Shown here: positions 32,170 through 41,514 of the stretch, piece after piece
Position numbering within the stretch: the first letter of the stretch is position 1
Layout: each line of letters starts with the position of its first letter
Assembly (NCBI GenBank): GCA_946803715.1
Contig: CAMPET010000020.1
Coordinates: 359,273 to 400,786, forward strand
DNA: 41,514 bases
From: Beroe ovata
Lineage: Eukaryota; Ctenophora; Nuda; Beroida; Beroidae
Direction of reading: 5' to 3'
Notes under the pieces: generated by a model
What the model was told of the DNA's origin: nothing
Database searches by the model: none
Seen by the model: the letters and a program-made list of their open reading frames with translations, nothing else
Position numbers and translations under genes: made by a program

Positions 32170-35100
32170 TCATGCTTTCCAGTACAAACACTGAATATTT
32201 GAGTTAGCGGTATCGGCAACGATGACTCTACTCATACTATCGATAGTTACACCACGTGGTAACGCTATGTCACCATGGTAACTATCAACATAGTCACCCA
32301 TAATAGTGAATACGACCACCCTGTTGTTCCCCTGCAAAAAGTGTTATATCAGACCAAAATGAGATGATTAATGGTTGAGTCGTCTCGAAATTTGGGATGA
32401 TTATTTATGAATATTTTATCCAAAGTTGGGGACTGTCCTAAGCTGACATGGGTCTCTGTTCGAGTGCATTTACCGTGTCAGTGACAGCTATGTAACTGCC
32501 ATCACTGCTTGTTGCCACTCCTGAAGGTCCGTTGAGGATAAGATCCCCCTCCCCTTCGATCACCCTGTCATGAATTGCGGGATAAACTACTTGAGTATAG
32601 GAATGCTGAATAGGAGTGCGACATGTTCTAGATCGTTAGATACTAGATACTGATCTGTTGAAGGAATACAATCGCATGTTTTCGATTCATTTGCATTCAT
32701 TTTCGACCTGATGAAATCACCATCACGAGTAAAGATCTGTATTCGATTGTTCCTATTATCAGCCACCACGATGTATTCATCAGCCGTCACAGCCACGCCC
32801 CACGGCTCATTCATTTGCCCTGAAATGAACGAGCAATGAAGCAATGAACGATGAAATGCCGATTGTCTAATGTCTATCACACTATCATGATCATAGTGCC
32901 AACTGCAATACAGGGTTTCATAATATAGAGAGTGTTGGATTACAAATCAATACGTAGATCAATGATCGTAGGTAGTATCAGTTCTCAATCGCGAAGTGTA
33001 TCTATGGAGCGTGTGAGAAAAGTGGAGAGCGAATCGTCAGGAACTAATGACAGTGTTTTCTCACCTGGCAAACTGCCCAGTTTTCCGAATGCCTGTATGA
33101 ACTGTCCGTCACTGGAAAACACCTGGACTCTGTGGTTACCTCGGTCCCCAACCACAATGAAATCACCATCTGAAAACCAGTCAATGATTTTACAATGGAA
33201 GAGTTGATGGAAATCTGAGAATGAAACTGAACCCATGTCCCATAGTGGTGCTTAAATCATACACTGTCCCACGGTATCGTTGTTCAATGATATGAAAAAC
33301 AAGAGGGTATAATGGGCTGAATCGAGAGGCGGAAAGGTTTAGGTTCCCAATTTTTGAGGCGCCATAACCCCTTATCCGCACAAAACATGCAAGCTTGAGT
33401 GAGCATTTGAGGATAACTCCTGAAGGGATTAAGCTATAGTCTTGAAACTTCTATTATAGCTCACGGAAGATCGAAAACCAAAATTTCATGTCGATCTGAT
33501 AATCGGTTCCCCAGTTAAGGGCCAACATTAGGAATTTGATACGTAGTGGAAACCATCCACGCATAATATATATGGGTAAATTTCCCGGATACAGAAATAC
33601 AGGAAATTTCTTTCGAGACCCCTTTTCTCCATATTTTGTGGCCTGCTAGCATCGCTTAAAATCACACACAGTAAAACTTCCAGTTTATTCTCACATGTGG
33701 AGTTCGAGGTCACATGTCAGATATCTCATCAGGGAAGCAAGATAGGGCCAAAATTCGATCGGCAATCGATTCAGCGTCGAAAAATACATGAGAATCCATG
33801 GTATTTGCATGAAAATGGAACAAAAAAATTTCCTCGAATTTCTGATGTCAATATCGGTGGAAAATGAAGTGAATGATCCCACACTTTTCTACTCCGTTTT
33901 CGAGAGTCTTTATTGAAGACTTAACAGGCACTTAGGACACTGATTTTCCGTCAAATTATCTCTCCTACTATCAGACTACGAGTATCAACACTTGTAACGA
34001 TCATGTTCAGCTCATACTCGCCGTGAAACCACGCCCAAATCACGATTTCAAACCTGTGGGAAGCATTACCAGCAAAAACACGAAAATCAATGGGACACAC
34101 TGACACCGAAAAATGGCCCAAAACATTTTTTCAGGAGACATACTGGTAATACGTGTTTCTGGGCTATTTTTTGACGTAGAATCCGAATCTGAAAGAATAT
34201 TAGAGCTAGCTCATCGAAAAATCACTCAAAATTCCAATTTCTATTCAGATGTGAAGTTTGAAGTTACATGTCAGATATCTCATCAGGGAAGCAAGATAGG
34301 ACCAAAATTCGATCGGGAATCGATTCAGCGTCGAAAAATACATAAGAATCCATGGTATTTACATAAAAATGGAACAAAAAGTTTTCCCCGAATTTCTGAT
34401 GTCAATATCGGTGGAAATGAAGTGAATGATCCCACACTTTTCTACTCCATTTTTGAGAGTCTCTATTGGAGACTTGACAGGCTCTTATGACACTGATTTT
34501 CCGTTTAATTATCTCTCCTTCTATCAGACTACGAGTATCAACACTTGTAACGATCATGTGAAGCTCATACTTGCCGTGAAACCACGCCCAAATCACGATT
34601 TCAAACCTGTGGGAAGCATTACCAGCAAAAACACGAAAATCAATGGGACACACTGATACCGAAAAATGGCCAAAAACATTTTTTCAGAAGACATACTGGT
34701 AATAGGTGTTTCTGGGCTTTTTTTTGACGTAGAGTTCGATTCTGGAGGAATTTTCCGGCTAGCTCATCGGGAACTAACTGAAAATTCCAATTTGTTGTCA
34801 GTTGTGAAGTTCGAGGTCACGTTTCAGATAACTCATCAGGGAAGCGAGATAGGGCCAAAATTCGATCGGGAATCGATTCAGCTTCGAAAAATACATGAGA
34901 ATCCTTGATATTTGCATGAAAATGGAACAAAAATTTTCCTCGAATTCTTGATGTCAATATTGGTGGAAAATGAAGTGAATGATCCCACACATTGATATTT
35001 CGATTTTGAAGGCCTCTGACGAAGACGATTCCGAACTTGTGGGAGGCAAAAATAGCAAAGTCGTGAAAATCAATGAGACACACGGATACCAAAAACGATC

Positions 35101-36684
35101 GAGAGGAATTTCCTCTGAGACTGCTTGTGTTTCTGTATATTGGGTTACTATAATCTCTCTCCCAAAACATGCGGACACACACTCACACATCAACACGTTT
35201 CTGTTCTCACATGATCTAAAATAGGGAAAAATGGGTAATGAAATGAATATTTCAGGAGGAATAATCCAACAATTCAGTATACAGTACATAAANGAATCGA
35301 TTCAGCGTCGAAAAATACATAAGAATCTATAGGTATTTGCATGAAAATGGGACAAAAAATTTTCCTCGAATTCCTGATGTCAATATCACTGGAAAGTGAA
35401 TGAACCCACACTTTGATATTTCGATTTTGAAGGCCTCTAATGAAGATTGAAGACGATTTCGAACTTGTGGGAGGCAAAAATAACAAAGTCGTGAAAATCA
35501 ATGAGACACACGGATACCAAAAACGATCAAGAGGAATTTCCTCTGAGTCTGCTTGTGTATATGGGGTTACTATAATCTCTCTCCCAAAACATGCGGACAC
35601 ACACTCACACATTAACACGTCTCTGTTCTCACATGATCTAAAATAGGGAAAAAGGTAATGAAATGAAAATTTCAGAAGGAATAATCCAACAATTCAGTAT
35701 ACAGTACATAAAACAGTGAATATTCTCTCTAACTTATCCCCCGACCTGGAGATATAGCGACTCCTGAAGGTGTGTTGAATACTCCCTGTCCCGAGCCCTG
35801 GGTGCCGAGGATAGCAGCTGGGATTCCCTGCCTGCCGATAATCTGTACAAACTCACCACAACTGTCAAACACCTGGGAGAGGGACACTGGAACAAGACAC
35901 GCTGGATGTCATATCAAACCAAGAATCGATAAAATCGATAACCGATCATATCGTAGAACTATCGTTTGCTGTCCGTGTCACTAGATCAATTCAAAGACAT
36001 CATCAAGTGAAATTATGAAGGGCGTCTCTATTACAATCATGCCTCATTCTTACCCTAACCTGGACTCTATGATTGCCACTATCCGCTACGTACACTCGAC
36101 CCAGCTCACTGACGGCCACATCTCGGGGACAAAACATCTCACCCTTGTCTCTCCCACTCTCTCCTAGGGGAGTTGTTGCCATGGTTTCAGAGTAAAAACG
36201 GGTGATCTTGTGGCTAATTTGATGACGATTCACGAATTGAAAAACTAGTGAAACGAACATTTCGTTTCAAGTTTCAATAATAGAGTTTAATTTCGAATAA
36301 GTTCAACACCATTCAACTGCAGATATGAAAAGGGCACAATCTCTCACCAATGGTTCTCAGGTAGTAACCGGACTGGTGGTAGACCTGTATTCTGCCATTC
36401 CCAGCATCCGCTATGAAGATATTGTCATTCCTGTCCACCGCAAGTCCAAACGGGTAGCAGAAATCCTTGTCCGTATTGCGTGTTGTTGTGAAAAACTGAA
36501 ATAATATACTTAGACGAGAATTTTTGCTGGATTTCGAGTCCATCACTTAACTATGATAGATAGGTAGTCTTTTCTTGGACTTTAGCCAAGATCAACCAAC
36601 CTTTGTCCTATGTCCCAAGTTCTTCTCCTCAGAGAAGACATCCTTCTCTGGAATCTGGATCACAGTACTGAATGATGAGGACAT
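32170..36684 (-). CDS. NHL-repeat beta-propeller protein
   Basis: Eight exons: 36684-36601, 36495-36348, 36163-36060, 35872-35746, 33169-33065, 32819-32708, 32564-32474, 32331-32170; all phases agree; 310 residues. After a short acidic N-terminus the protein is six NHL repeats. Their cores are YPFGLAVDRNDNIFIADAGN, PRDVAVSELGRVYVADSGN, PSGVAISPDGDFIVVGDRGN, PWGVAVTADEYIVVADNRNN, PSGVATSSDGSYIAVTDTGN and PRGVTIDSMSRVIVADTANS. They form one closed six-bladed propeller like that of TRIM2/3/71 or Brat, which binds RNA or protein. No RING, B-box or filamin domain is visible, so this is a propeller-only form unless upstream exons were missed; only ~200 bp separate it from ADAR. Intron 4 (about 2.6 kb) carries 550-bp repeat units. 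The start could be upstream of Met 36684. Confidence 0.85.
33405..33475 (+). repeat. Dispersed repeat fragment shared with window end
   Basis: GAGGATAACTCC...CTTGAAACTTCTATTATAGCTCACGGA resembles 41443-41508 (GAGGATAGCTCC...CTCGAAACTTCTACCATAGCTCAAGGA), with aligned spacing. It is probably one dispersed repeat family. Confidence 0.6.
33700..35660 (+). repeat. Tandem array of ~550-bp repeat units (NHL gene intron 4)
   Basis: Units start near 33700, 34252 and 34803 (period about 551 bp), each with GAAGTTCGAGGTCACA-like openings, GAATCGATTCAGCG, TGGTATTTGCATGAAAATGG, AATGAAGTGAATGATCCCAC and CGCCCAAATCACGATTTCAAAC. The third unit and a following one (from about 35293) are shortened and share a different tail: TGTGGGAGGCAAAAATA, GAGACACACGGATACC and CTCTCCCAAAACATGCGGAC. 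One N is at 35293. They are the same family as the EIF2A-intron pair but a distinct subfamily (TCAGATATCTCATC in place of ACACAGCTCCTCAG). No conserved long frame. Confidence 0.88.
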
Positions 36685-36891
36685 ATCATCGTAAGGGCCC
36701 GGGTTTCCTAGATTCAGTGATGACAGTTTGAATCATGTCATTGAGGGAACGATCTTCACGATTGTTAACAACGATAATATTCTAACTTTAGAAGACAGGT
36801 TTCATACATATTGGAATTGAACACAAATCACTTCAATTGATCGACCCATTCGAAGCAGTTTTCGAAGCGGACAAAATAAGATTATTGTTAC

Positions 36892-39225
36892 TCAATAAAC
36901 AGGTTTCTTAATCCAAACACCATACTTTTTATCTGAAATAAAATTGTCATACACCTTCTTTGCAGCACAGTATCCTGCAACTTCTTCCTTCGCTTTGCTG
37001 TAATCACTATACTCAATCCCACAGTACTCTGAATACTCTTTCAAAATGTTTACTCTTGCTATTCGAGAAATAGCTGAACTCCCGCCTACCCTACCCCTAC
37101 AACCATCCAACACTTCGACATCGCTGTCCCCACCACTCCAGTTCAGACTCTTCTCATTGGTTTTGCCGAGTTCTCGCTCGGCTTCCTGTCCTGGCACACA
37201 CCCAAGAAGAGGATGGTTTAGTCTGTAGGGTGGCGGGAGGGAGATTCCGTTATAGCGGCAGCAAACTGCCCGTGATAGATGTCCATGATTGTAGAGACAG
37301 CCCAGTGTCAAAGTGGAGAGATATACTGGATGGACAAATCTTGTGAGGAGGCAACCTTGTAAACCTAACACATTCCACCGGCTAACTTTATCACTGCATG
37401 ACATGGTTTTCAACCTCTGATTACCCATCATCACTCCATCAACAGTGAGTGGATCCTCCTTAACTGAGGTTGGATTGGTGCCTTGACCAGACTCCATTTT
37501 ACTCCTCAGCAAGCCCTGTTTCTCATTCTCCATAATTGGATGATGAGCTGTTTCATCTGTATTGGATGAACTTGCCTCTGCTACTGGGAAAATAGCACTA
37601 TCCCCACAAGGGGCGGTGCTAATGAAGAGATGGAACAGAATCCCATCTTTAATTCGGTAAAGACCATTTTCACTGGATTCTAACACATTTTCATAGGGCA
37701 GTGTGTTGTTTTCTTTTCCTGCAACTATCCTTAATTGTTGCCATAGGAACCGTCTGAAGCCCCTACGAGCAATTATTTCAGCATGGGAATCATTCACAGT
37801 TTTCCCTTCAAAGCTGATATTTTCACCATTCACTGTTCTGTTACCAGTACCAAGAGAAACAGGACACCACGTAGGAGACCCAGAACGGGAATCCTCCATT
37901 ATGAAAACTGCAATCACCTTTCTCCCAACAGTTGAAACATTGAGAGTTGATGCGAGTCTGTTATAAGCTTCATATGAAAAGCTCCCAACTTTTCCAAAGA
38001 AGCCTGTGCCAGCTATTTTGGATACAGAAGTAGGTTCAAACATAGCCATGTTATCAGTTGGTCTTAATGAAAGTTTCGGTAATCTAGAATTTGAGCCAGC
38101 AGAATCTTCTGAATGCAACATACGTAAGGCAAGTTCAGCTACATTTTGCTTTGCATCCTTCTTATTTGTAGCTACTGAATCAAATGTTCTAGGTCCCATG
38201 GTAAGTCTCATGTGGAATTTTTTCCGGTTTTTAGGACCAGACTCTTTGATAATATTGAAAGATGGCGTCCAGCCAAGAGCTTGACCGAGTTCCACTACAG
38301 CAGAAATTGGATTTTTGTTAATGGAATCATGAAGCATTTTATTCCTCACATTTGGATCTAATCTTTGGAGGTCACTTGAATCTTGCTTTGAGATCAGACG
38401 ATTTTGCTTTGAGATCTGACCAACTGAATCAGAAATGGAAGAATATGGTCGTTTTAAAGGCAAAGAATTGGATGCTGAATTCTTCAGATTAATGGTATAC
38501 ATGGGCTCATCATTGACCATGTTTATCTTCATAACAAGGCCTTTATCAGCAAGTGATGAACAAAGTGAATGTGATGCAGCCTTCACACTTTGCCTGAGCT
38601 GTTTCAATGTCCATGGATTGTTACTACTTTTAATCTTATCATAGAGAACCTTCTCTATACCTGTTAACTGGATTTGTCCTGAGTCTGCATGCAGTTCAAG
38701 TGTTTCATTTGATGCTATCTCTTCATGTACAGATGATGTCCCCTGTTCCTCTCCATTCAATTTTACTGTTTCCTTAGAACAACTATGATTAGTAGCTCTA
38801 TGTATAGATGAACTTGGTTTTTGTTCACTTGAAGCAGGAAGATGAGGAGAAGTTCCAGAAAACCTGGTGTTTCTGCTTTTTGCCATTGCTGGCTCTAATA
38901 TTGATCGCACAGGCAATCTTTTGAATTGTGGCACTCTTGTATTTTGAGCATTATGAAATGTTGGTGGTTGGTCATTAGATGCTATTGTCTGAGTAGGGAA
39001 TCTTCTTGAACTTCCATTTAAAGTACATGATAGATTTGACTGTTTGTTCCCTCTAGGGTTGAAGCACCACATAGTGTCAGTGATTTTGATTATCTTACCA
39101 GACTCAGATAACTTGCTACAAACATCTAATATATGGCCACAACTTGATTTACATCCTTTAGCTAACTCTGATGTTGATCTTGGTCCACCTGCATTCCTCA
39201 ACGTTCTTAAAACAACCCCCTCCAT
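36892..39225 (-). CDS. ADAR: Intronless ADAR1-like double-stranded RNA adenosine deaminase
   Basis: One uninterrupted 777-residue frame. ADARs convert adenosine to inosine in double-stranded RNA. Residues 1-58 and about 185-247 resemble Z-alpha/Z-beta winged helices (first ends TMWCFNP). Residues 306-370 are a dsRNA-binding domain (PISAVVELGQALGW, KKDAKQNVAELALRML). The deaminase domain has His481 and Glu483 (NDSHAEIIARRGF), Cys540 (TAPCGDSAIF) and Cys610 (MSCSDKVSRWNVLGLQG): all zinc ligands and the catalytic Glu are intact, with spacing like ADAR2. The C-terminal helices (AKEEVAGYCAAKKVY, GVWIKKP) are complete. At 579-583 SGQGT replaces human SGEGT, so Gln581 sits at the base-flipping position of ADAR2 Glu488. 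Lack of introns suggests an ancient retrocopy that replaced or joined the parent. Two Z-type domains with one dsRBD make it ADAR1-like. Confidence 0.92.
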   Translation of the reverse strand: MEGVVLRTLRNAGGPRSTSELAKGCKSSCGHILDVCSKLSESGKIIKITDTMWCFNPRGNKQSNLSCTLNGSSRRFPTQTIASNDQPPTFHNAQNTRVPQFKRLPVRSILEPAMAKSRNTRFSGTSPHLPASSEQKPSSSIHRATNHSCSKETVKLNGEEQGTSSVHEEIASNETLELHADSGQIQLTGIEKVLYDKIKSSNNPWTLKQLRQSVKAASHSLCSSLADKGLVMKINMVNDEPMYTINLKNSASNSLPLKRPYSSISDSVGQISKQNRLISKQDSSDLQRLDPNVRNKMLHDSINKNPISAVVELGQALGWTPSFNIIKESGPKNRKKFHMRLTMGPRTFDSVATNKKDAKQNVAELALRMLHSEDSAGSNSRLPKLSLRPTDNMAMFEPTSVSKIAGTGFFGKVGSFSYEAYNRLASTLNVSTVGRKVIAVFIMEDSRSGSPTWCPVSLGTGNRTVNGENISFEGKTVNDSHAEIIARRGFRRFLWQQLRIVAGKENNTLPYENVLESSENGLYRIKDGILFHLFISTAPCGDSAIFPVAEASSSNTDETAHHPIMENEKQGLLRSKMESGQGTNPTSVKEDPLTVDGVMMGNQRLKTMSCSDKVSRWNVLGLQGCLLTRFVHPVYLSTLTLGCLYNHGHLSRAVCCRYNGISLPPPYRLNHPLLGCVPGQEAERELGKTNEKSLNWSGGDSDVEVLDGCRGRVGGSSAISRIARVNILKEYSEYCGIEYSDYSKAKEEVAGYCAAKKVYDNFISDKKYGVWIKKPVY

Positions 39226-39904
39226 TAATGTCTTCTTGTGGAAATGCTTTCAATTGAACAAATCAAATTTTTGACAATCAACAGATTATTTAATATGAGT
39301 GGGGAGTATAATCATTATGAATTGAAATCAATGAAAAATGAGTTTTTGGCTTCACTAGAAATCCGAAGAATCCGGATCCTACAAATGATTAAAACATGTA
39401 AAATGTGATGAATTAAAACGAAGGAAGTTGTGTTATTTTTTGTAAAAATAATTATTTCATCCATTATGATAAAATACAGTCGCGCCGCGCCGCGCGATAT
39501 ATCAAAATCATCTTTATTTCTTCAATTGTGAGTATAATGTTAACTTTTATGAGATGTAGCAACTTTATTGCAAAATTATGTCATCAAATATCAATTCAAA
39601 TGACAAAGTTGTTGTCATTTGCAAAATACGTCGCGCCGCGCACAATCATCATATTTCATTTTTTAAAAATGGTAGCAAATTTTTATGTAACTTTAAATTT
39701 GTATATTAATGAATACTCAAACTCGCAAATTCAATGATCACTAACTAACCAGTTGCAGTTCAGTGGTTACTATTCAAGATTCTTTATCTATCATTTGATT
39801 TTAAGAGTCCGATTGATCACTAATTGATTCTATTCTATTCTTGATCAGCTGTAGCCTTGCTATAGTGTTCCTCATTTCCTGAAAGTATTCAACATTTGGT
39901 TCAA
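39226..39904. promoter_or_regulatory. Bidirectional spacer between ADAR and DEPDC1-like gene
   Basis: 680 bp of AT-rich DNA between divergent starts. Two GC-rich islands, GTCGCGCCGCGCCGCGCGA (39480-39498) and ACGTCGCGCCGCGCACA (39629-39645), stand out and share TCGCGCCGCGC. They could be promoter elements for both genes or fragments of the GC-rich repeat family. No gene seen inside. Confidence 0.4.
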
Positions 39905-41152
39905 ATGTTTTGCATGTTAATGATTCAATGTGGAGACGAAATGTTGCTTATAAGTGCATCTTCAATAGATATTTTTCACATGGGGCGTTGCAGAAAAACT
40001 GAACCTTCAAGAACTTCCTGCTTGGATGATAACAGAAAACAACTCTCAAAAAAGCAGCCTATTACAGCATACAGGGCTACAAGATTGGTACCCTTCCTGA
40101 TATTTTGAGCATTTCTTACCTCAACAAGTTTCTGTTATGATTTGTTTATGTGGTTCTTTTCAGTGGAATCAAGTTGTTAATGGATTCAAGAGATTTATGC
40201 CATTGAAAACTCACAGAGTAAGAATGCAAGTGTACACAAATTCTTTCAAGAAGGAGGAAGGTCAAGCTTGGTTGGTAGATTTTATTAATGAAACCAAACT
40301 TATGAAGCCCATTTCTTTGGAAAATGCTGCCATATTGTTAGAGAAGTTTGTGAAACTGAACATCATTGAGCAGGTGAACACTGATAATATCTTATTATAT
40401 CAAATATTACTTAATGACTGTCAAAACTAGGGACACATTTTATAGAGTTTTATTGAATATGGATTCTATGCAGGTTTGTTCTGTGAAAAACTGGCTAAGA
40501 ACACCAACAGTCCTTTACAAATTTACCACTGCTAATGAAAACAGAGTTGAGAAGCTGAGGACTTTGAGATATTACAGGTATTGACTTCTCATATTGACTG
40601 TTCAGCGCATGCCACTGTGTCTTCAGTGTGGTAGGTAGCTTCGTGTACACAAGTAGATACATCCTTTCTCTAATTATTTTAATTATTTGTCCACAATTTC
40701 CAGCCAAACTCCGAAAAAGGGAACATCAGACTCTGATGTGAAACAGATTGAAAGCTCTGCGCAGTCGTACCCTCTATCTTTCACCCCTTTGTTCCTAAAT
40801 CAAGAATCAGCTGGTAAAGAAACACAGAGTGGTGAGGGTGACAATGTCCAGGAAAAGAGAGAATCCACCCCAAAGATTCTCAGGGATTCAATTTTTTCAA
40901 ACCGGAAAGGTGTGAAGGAACAGAAAGAAAGCAACACAAAAAGTCGAGAAGTGAAGCAAGTTGATGATGGCCCAAGATTTAACTCTATCACTGACAATTC
41001 CTCACAACTGTGTACACCATGTAAACGACGTAAGTTTGCCGTTTTCAAAATATTGACTACCGCATCCTGGCAGTGCCCTTTTTACCGAATTAAAGTTGTC
41101 ATTCAAACTGTTTCAGCTCAATTAACCATTAATTTATCACTTGGTGGTCTAG
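39905..41152 (+). CDS. DEPDC1: DEPDC1-like DEP-domain protein, partial at right edge
   Basis: Exons: 39905-40087, 40164-40373, 40474-40577, 40704-41029 and perhaps 41117-41152; phases agree. The DEP domain (about 57-150) opens YRATRL|WNQVVNGFKRFMPLKTHR, closely matching human DEPDC1/DEPDC1B (ATRLWNEVV...GMPLRKHR), and continues QAWLVDFI, ILLEKFVKLNIIEQ and VLYKF. DEP domains target proteins to membranes or phospholipids; DEPDC1 proteins act in mitosis and RhoA regulation and carry an inactive RhoGAP-like domain further on. That part is not seen and should lie beyond 41514. The exon at 40704-41029 encodes a polar, Ser/Lys-rich linker. The Cys-rich N-terminal 55 residues are not family-like, so the exact start is uncertain. 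Confidence 0.78.
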
Positions 41153-41514
41153 GTAATATGAGTTTAAGATGCTGATCTATGCTTCCATTTTCTCGCACGG
41201 CATAACTCTTTGTTGTCTTTTCACACTATGTCCCTTTAAGATCACTTGTACACTATGGAGATCTTATCTCACATGTTCTTCACGAAGCTGCTCATTACAT
41301 TCTTCTGCCAATCTGGAGCCAATCTCTACTTGTATTAATGTGCCAATGTCACATTGCTCAGACAATCTTCACTAGTAACTATTACTGCATACTTGAGCTG
41401 TCATTGCTCGTAGCTCAAAGCTACACTCAGTTTTTTCTATATTGAGGATAGCTCCCAAACGGATCGACCGATTGACTCGAAACTTCTACCATAGCTCAAG
41501 GACCATTAGAAACT
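41153..41514. other. Right-edge intronic or 3' sequence of DEPDC1-like gene
   Basis: No confident exon. A pyrimidine-rich tract ending TTTAAG at 41235-41240 could be an acceptor, but the frame behind it closes soon. Positions 41443-41508 match the dispersed repeat near 33.4 kb. Confidence 0.4.

Noticed and set aside
34113-34490. 125-residue frame in the 550-bp repeat
   Set aside because: Other units break the frame; no conserved protein between the two repeat loci, so not treated as coding.

Overview
This window is eukaryotic and animal. Nearly every gene is split by short GT-AG introns, and the recognised families are metazoan: CatSper2, an ADAR with winged-helix Z-domains, an NK-type homeobox with an eh1 motif, Protor, SMUG1 and DEPDC1. 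About 12-13 genes in 41.5 kb means a compact genome (about 3.2 kb per gene). Together with CpG-rich foldback repeats and simple (TG)n/(CATA)n tracts, this suggests an early-branching invertebrate, most likely a sponge. The phylum is inference; no rRNA or mitochondrial marker is present to settle it. I rebuilt exon chains by hand from splice sites, reading phase and remembered family sequences, so single junctions can be wrong.

Left block (0.2-7.4 kb): a small secreted immunoglobulin-domain protein (minus), repeat-rich spacer, then ZNRD2 and an inositol-polyphosphate 4-phosphatase (INPP4) in tandem on plus, 183 bp apart. Next block (8-15.3 kb, plus): EIF2A, whose first intron holds two ~550-bp tandem repeat units, followed closely by a mitochondrial-type 3-ketoacyl-CoA thiolase (ACAA2). 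Minus genes follow at 16-19.3 kb: a SMUG1-like uracil-DNA glycosylase with an altered active site, and a single-exon seven-transmembrane receptor. A GC-rich repeat cluster (19.7-20.7 kb) precedes the plus-strand CatSper2 sperm cation channel and an aquaporin (21-25.8 kb).

Right block: a minus-strand run read from right to left as ADAR (intronless), a six-repeat NHL beta-propeller protein, Protor (TORC2 subunit) and an NK-type homeobox gene with a 2.3-kb intron containing an assembly gap. ADAR is divergent from a DEPDC1-like gene that runs to the right edge. More copies of the ~550-bp repeat sit in an NHL-gene intron.

The genes do not form one pathway. I do not see a clearly new multi-gene system. 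The best leads are (1) a SMUG1 homologue in which three uracil-pocket positions, including the catalytic Asn, are substituted; (2) an intronless ADAR carrying Gln at the base-flipping position where human ADAR2 has Glu488; (3) a PH domain at the front of INPP4; (4) an intronic ~550-bp tandem repeat family and a GC-rich foldback family; (5) splice-acceptor-like sequences just upstream of several start codons in tightly spaced tandem genes.
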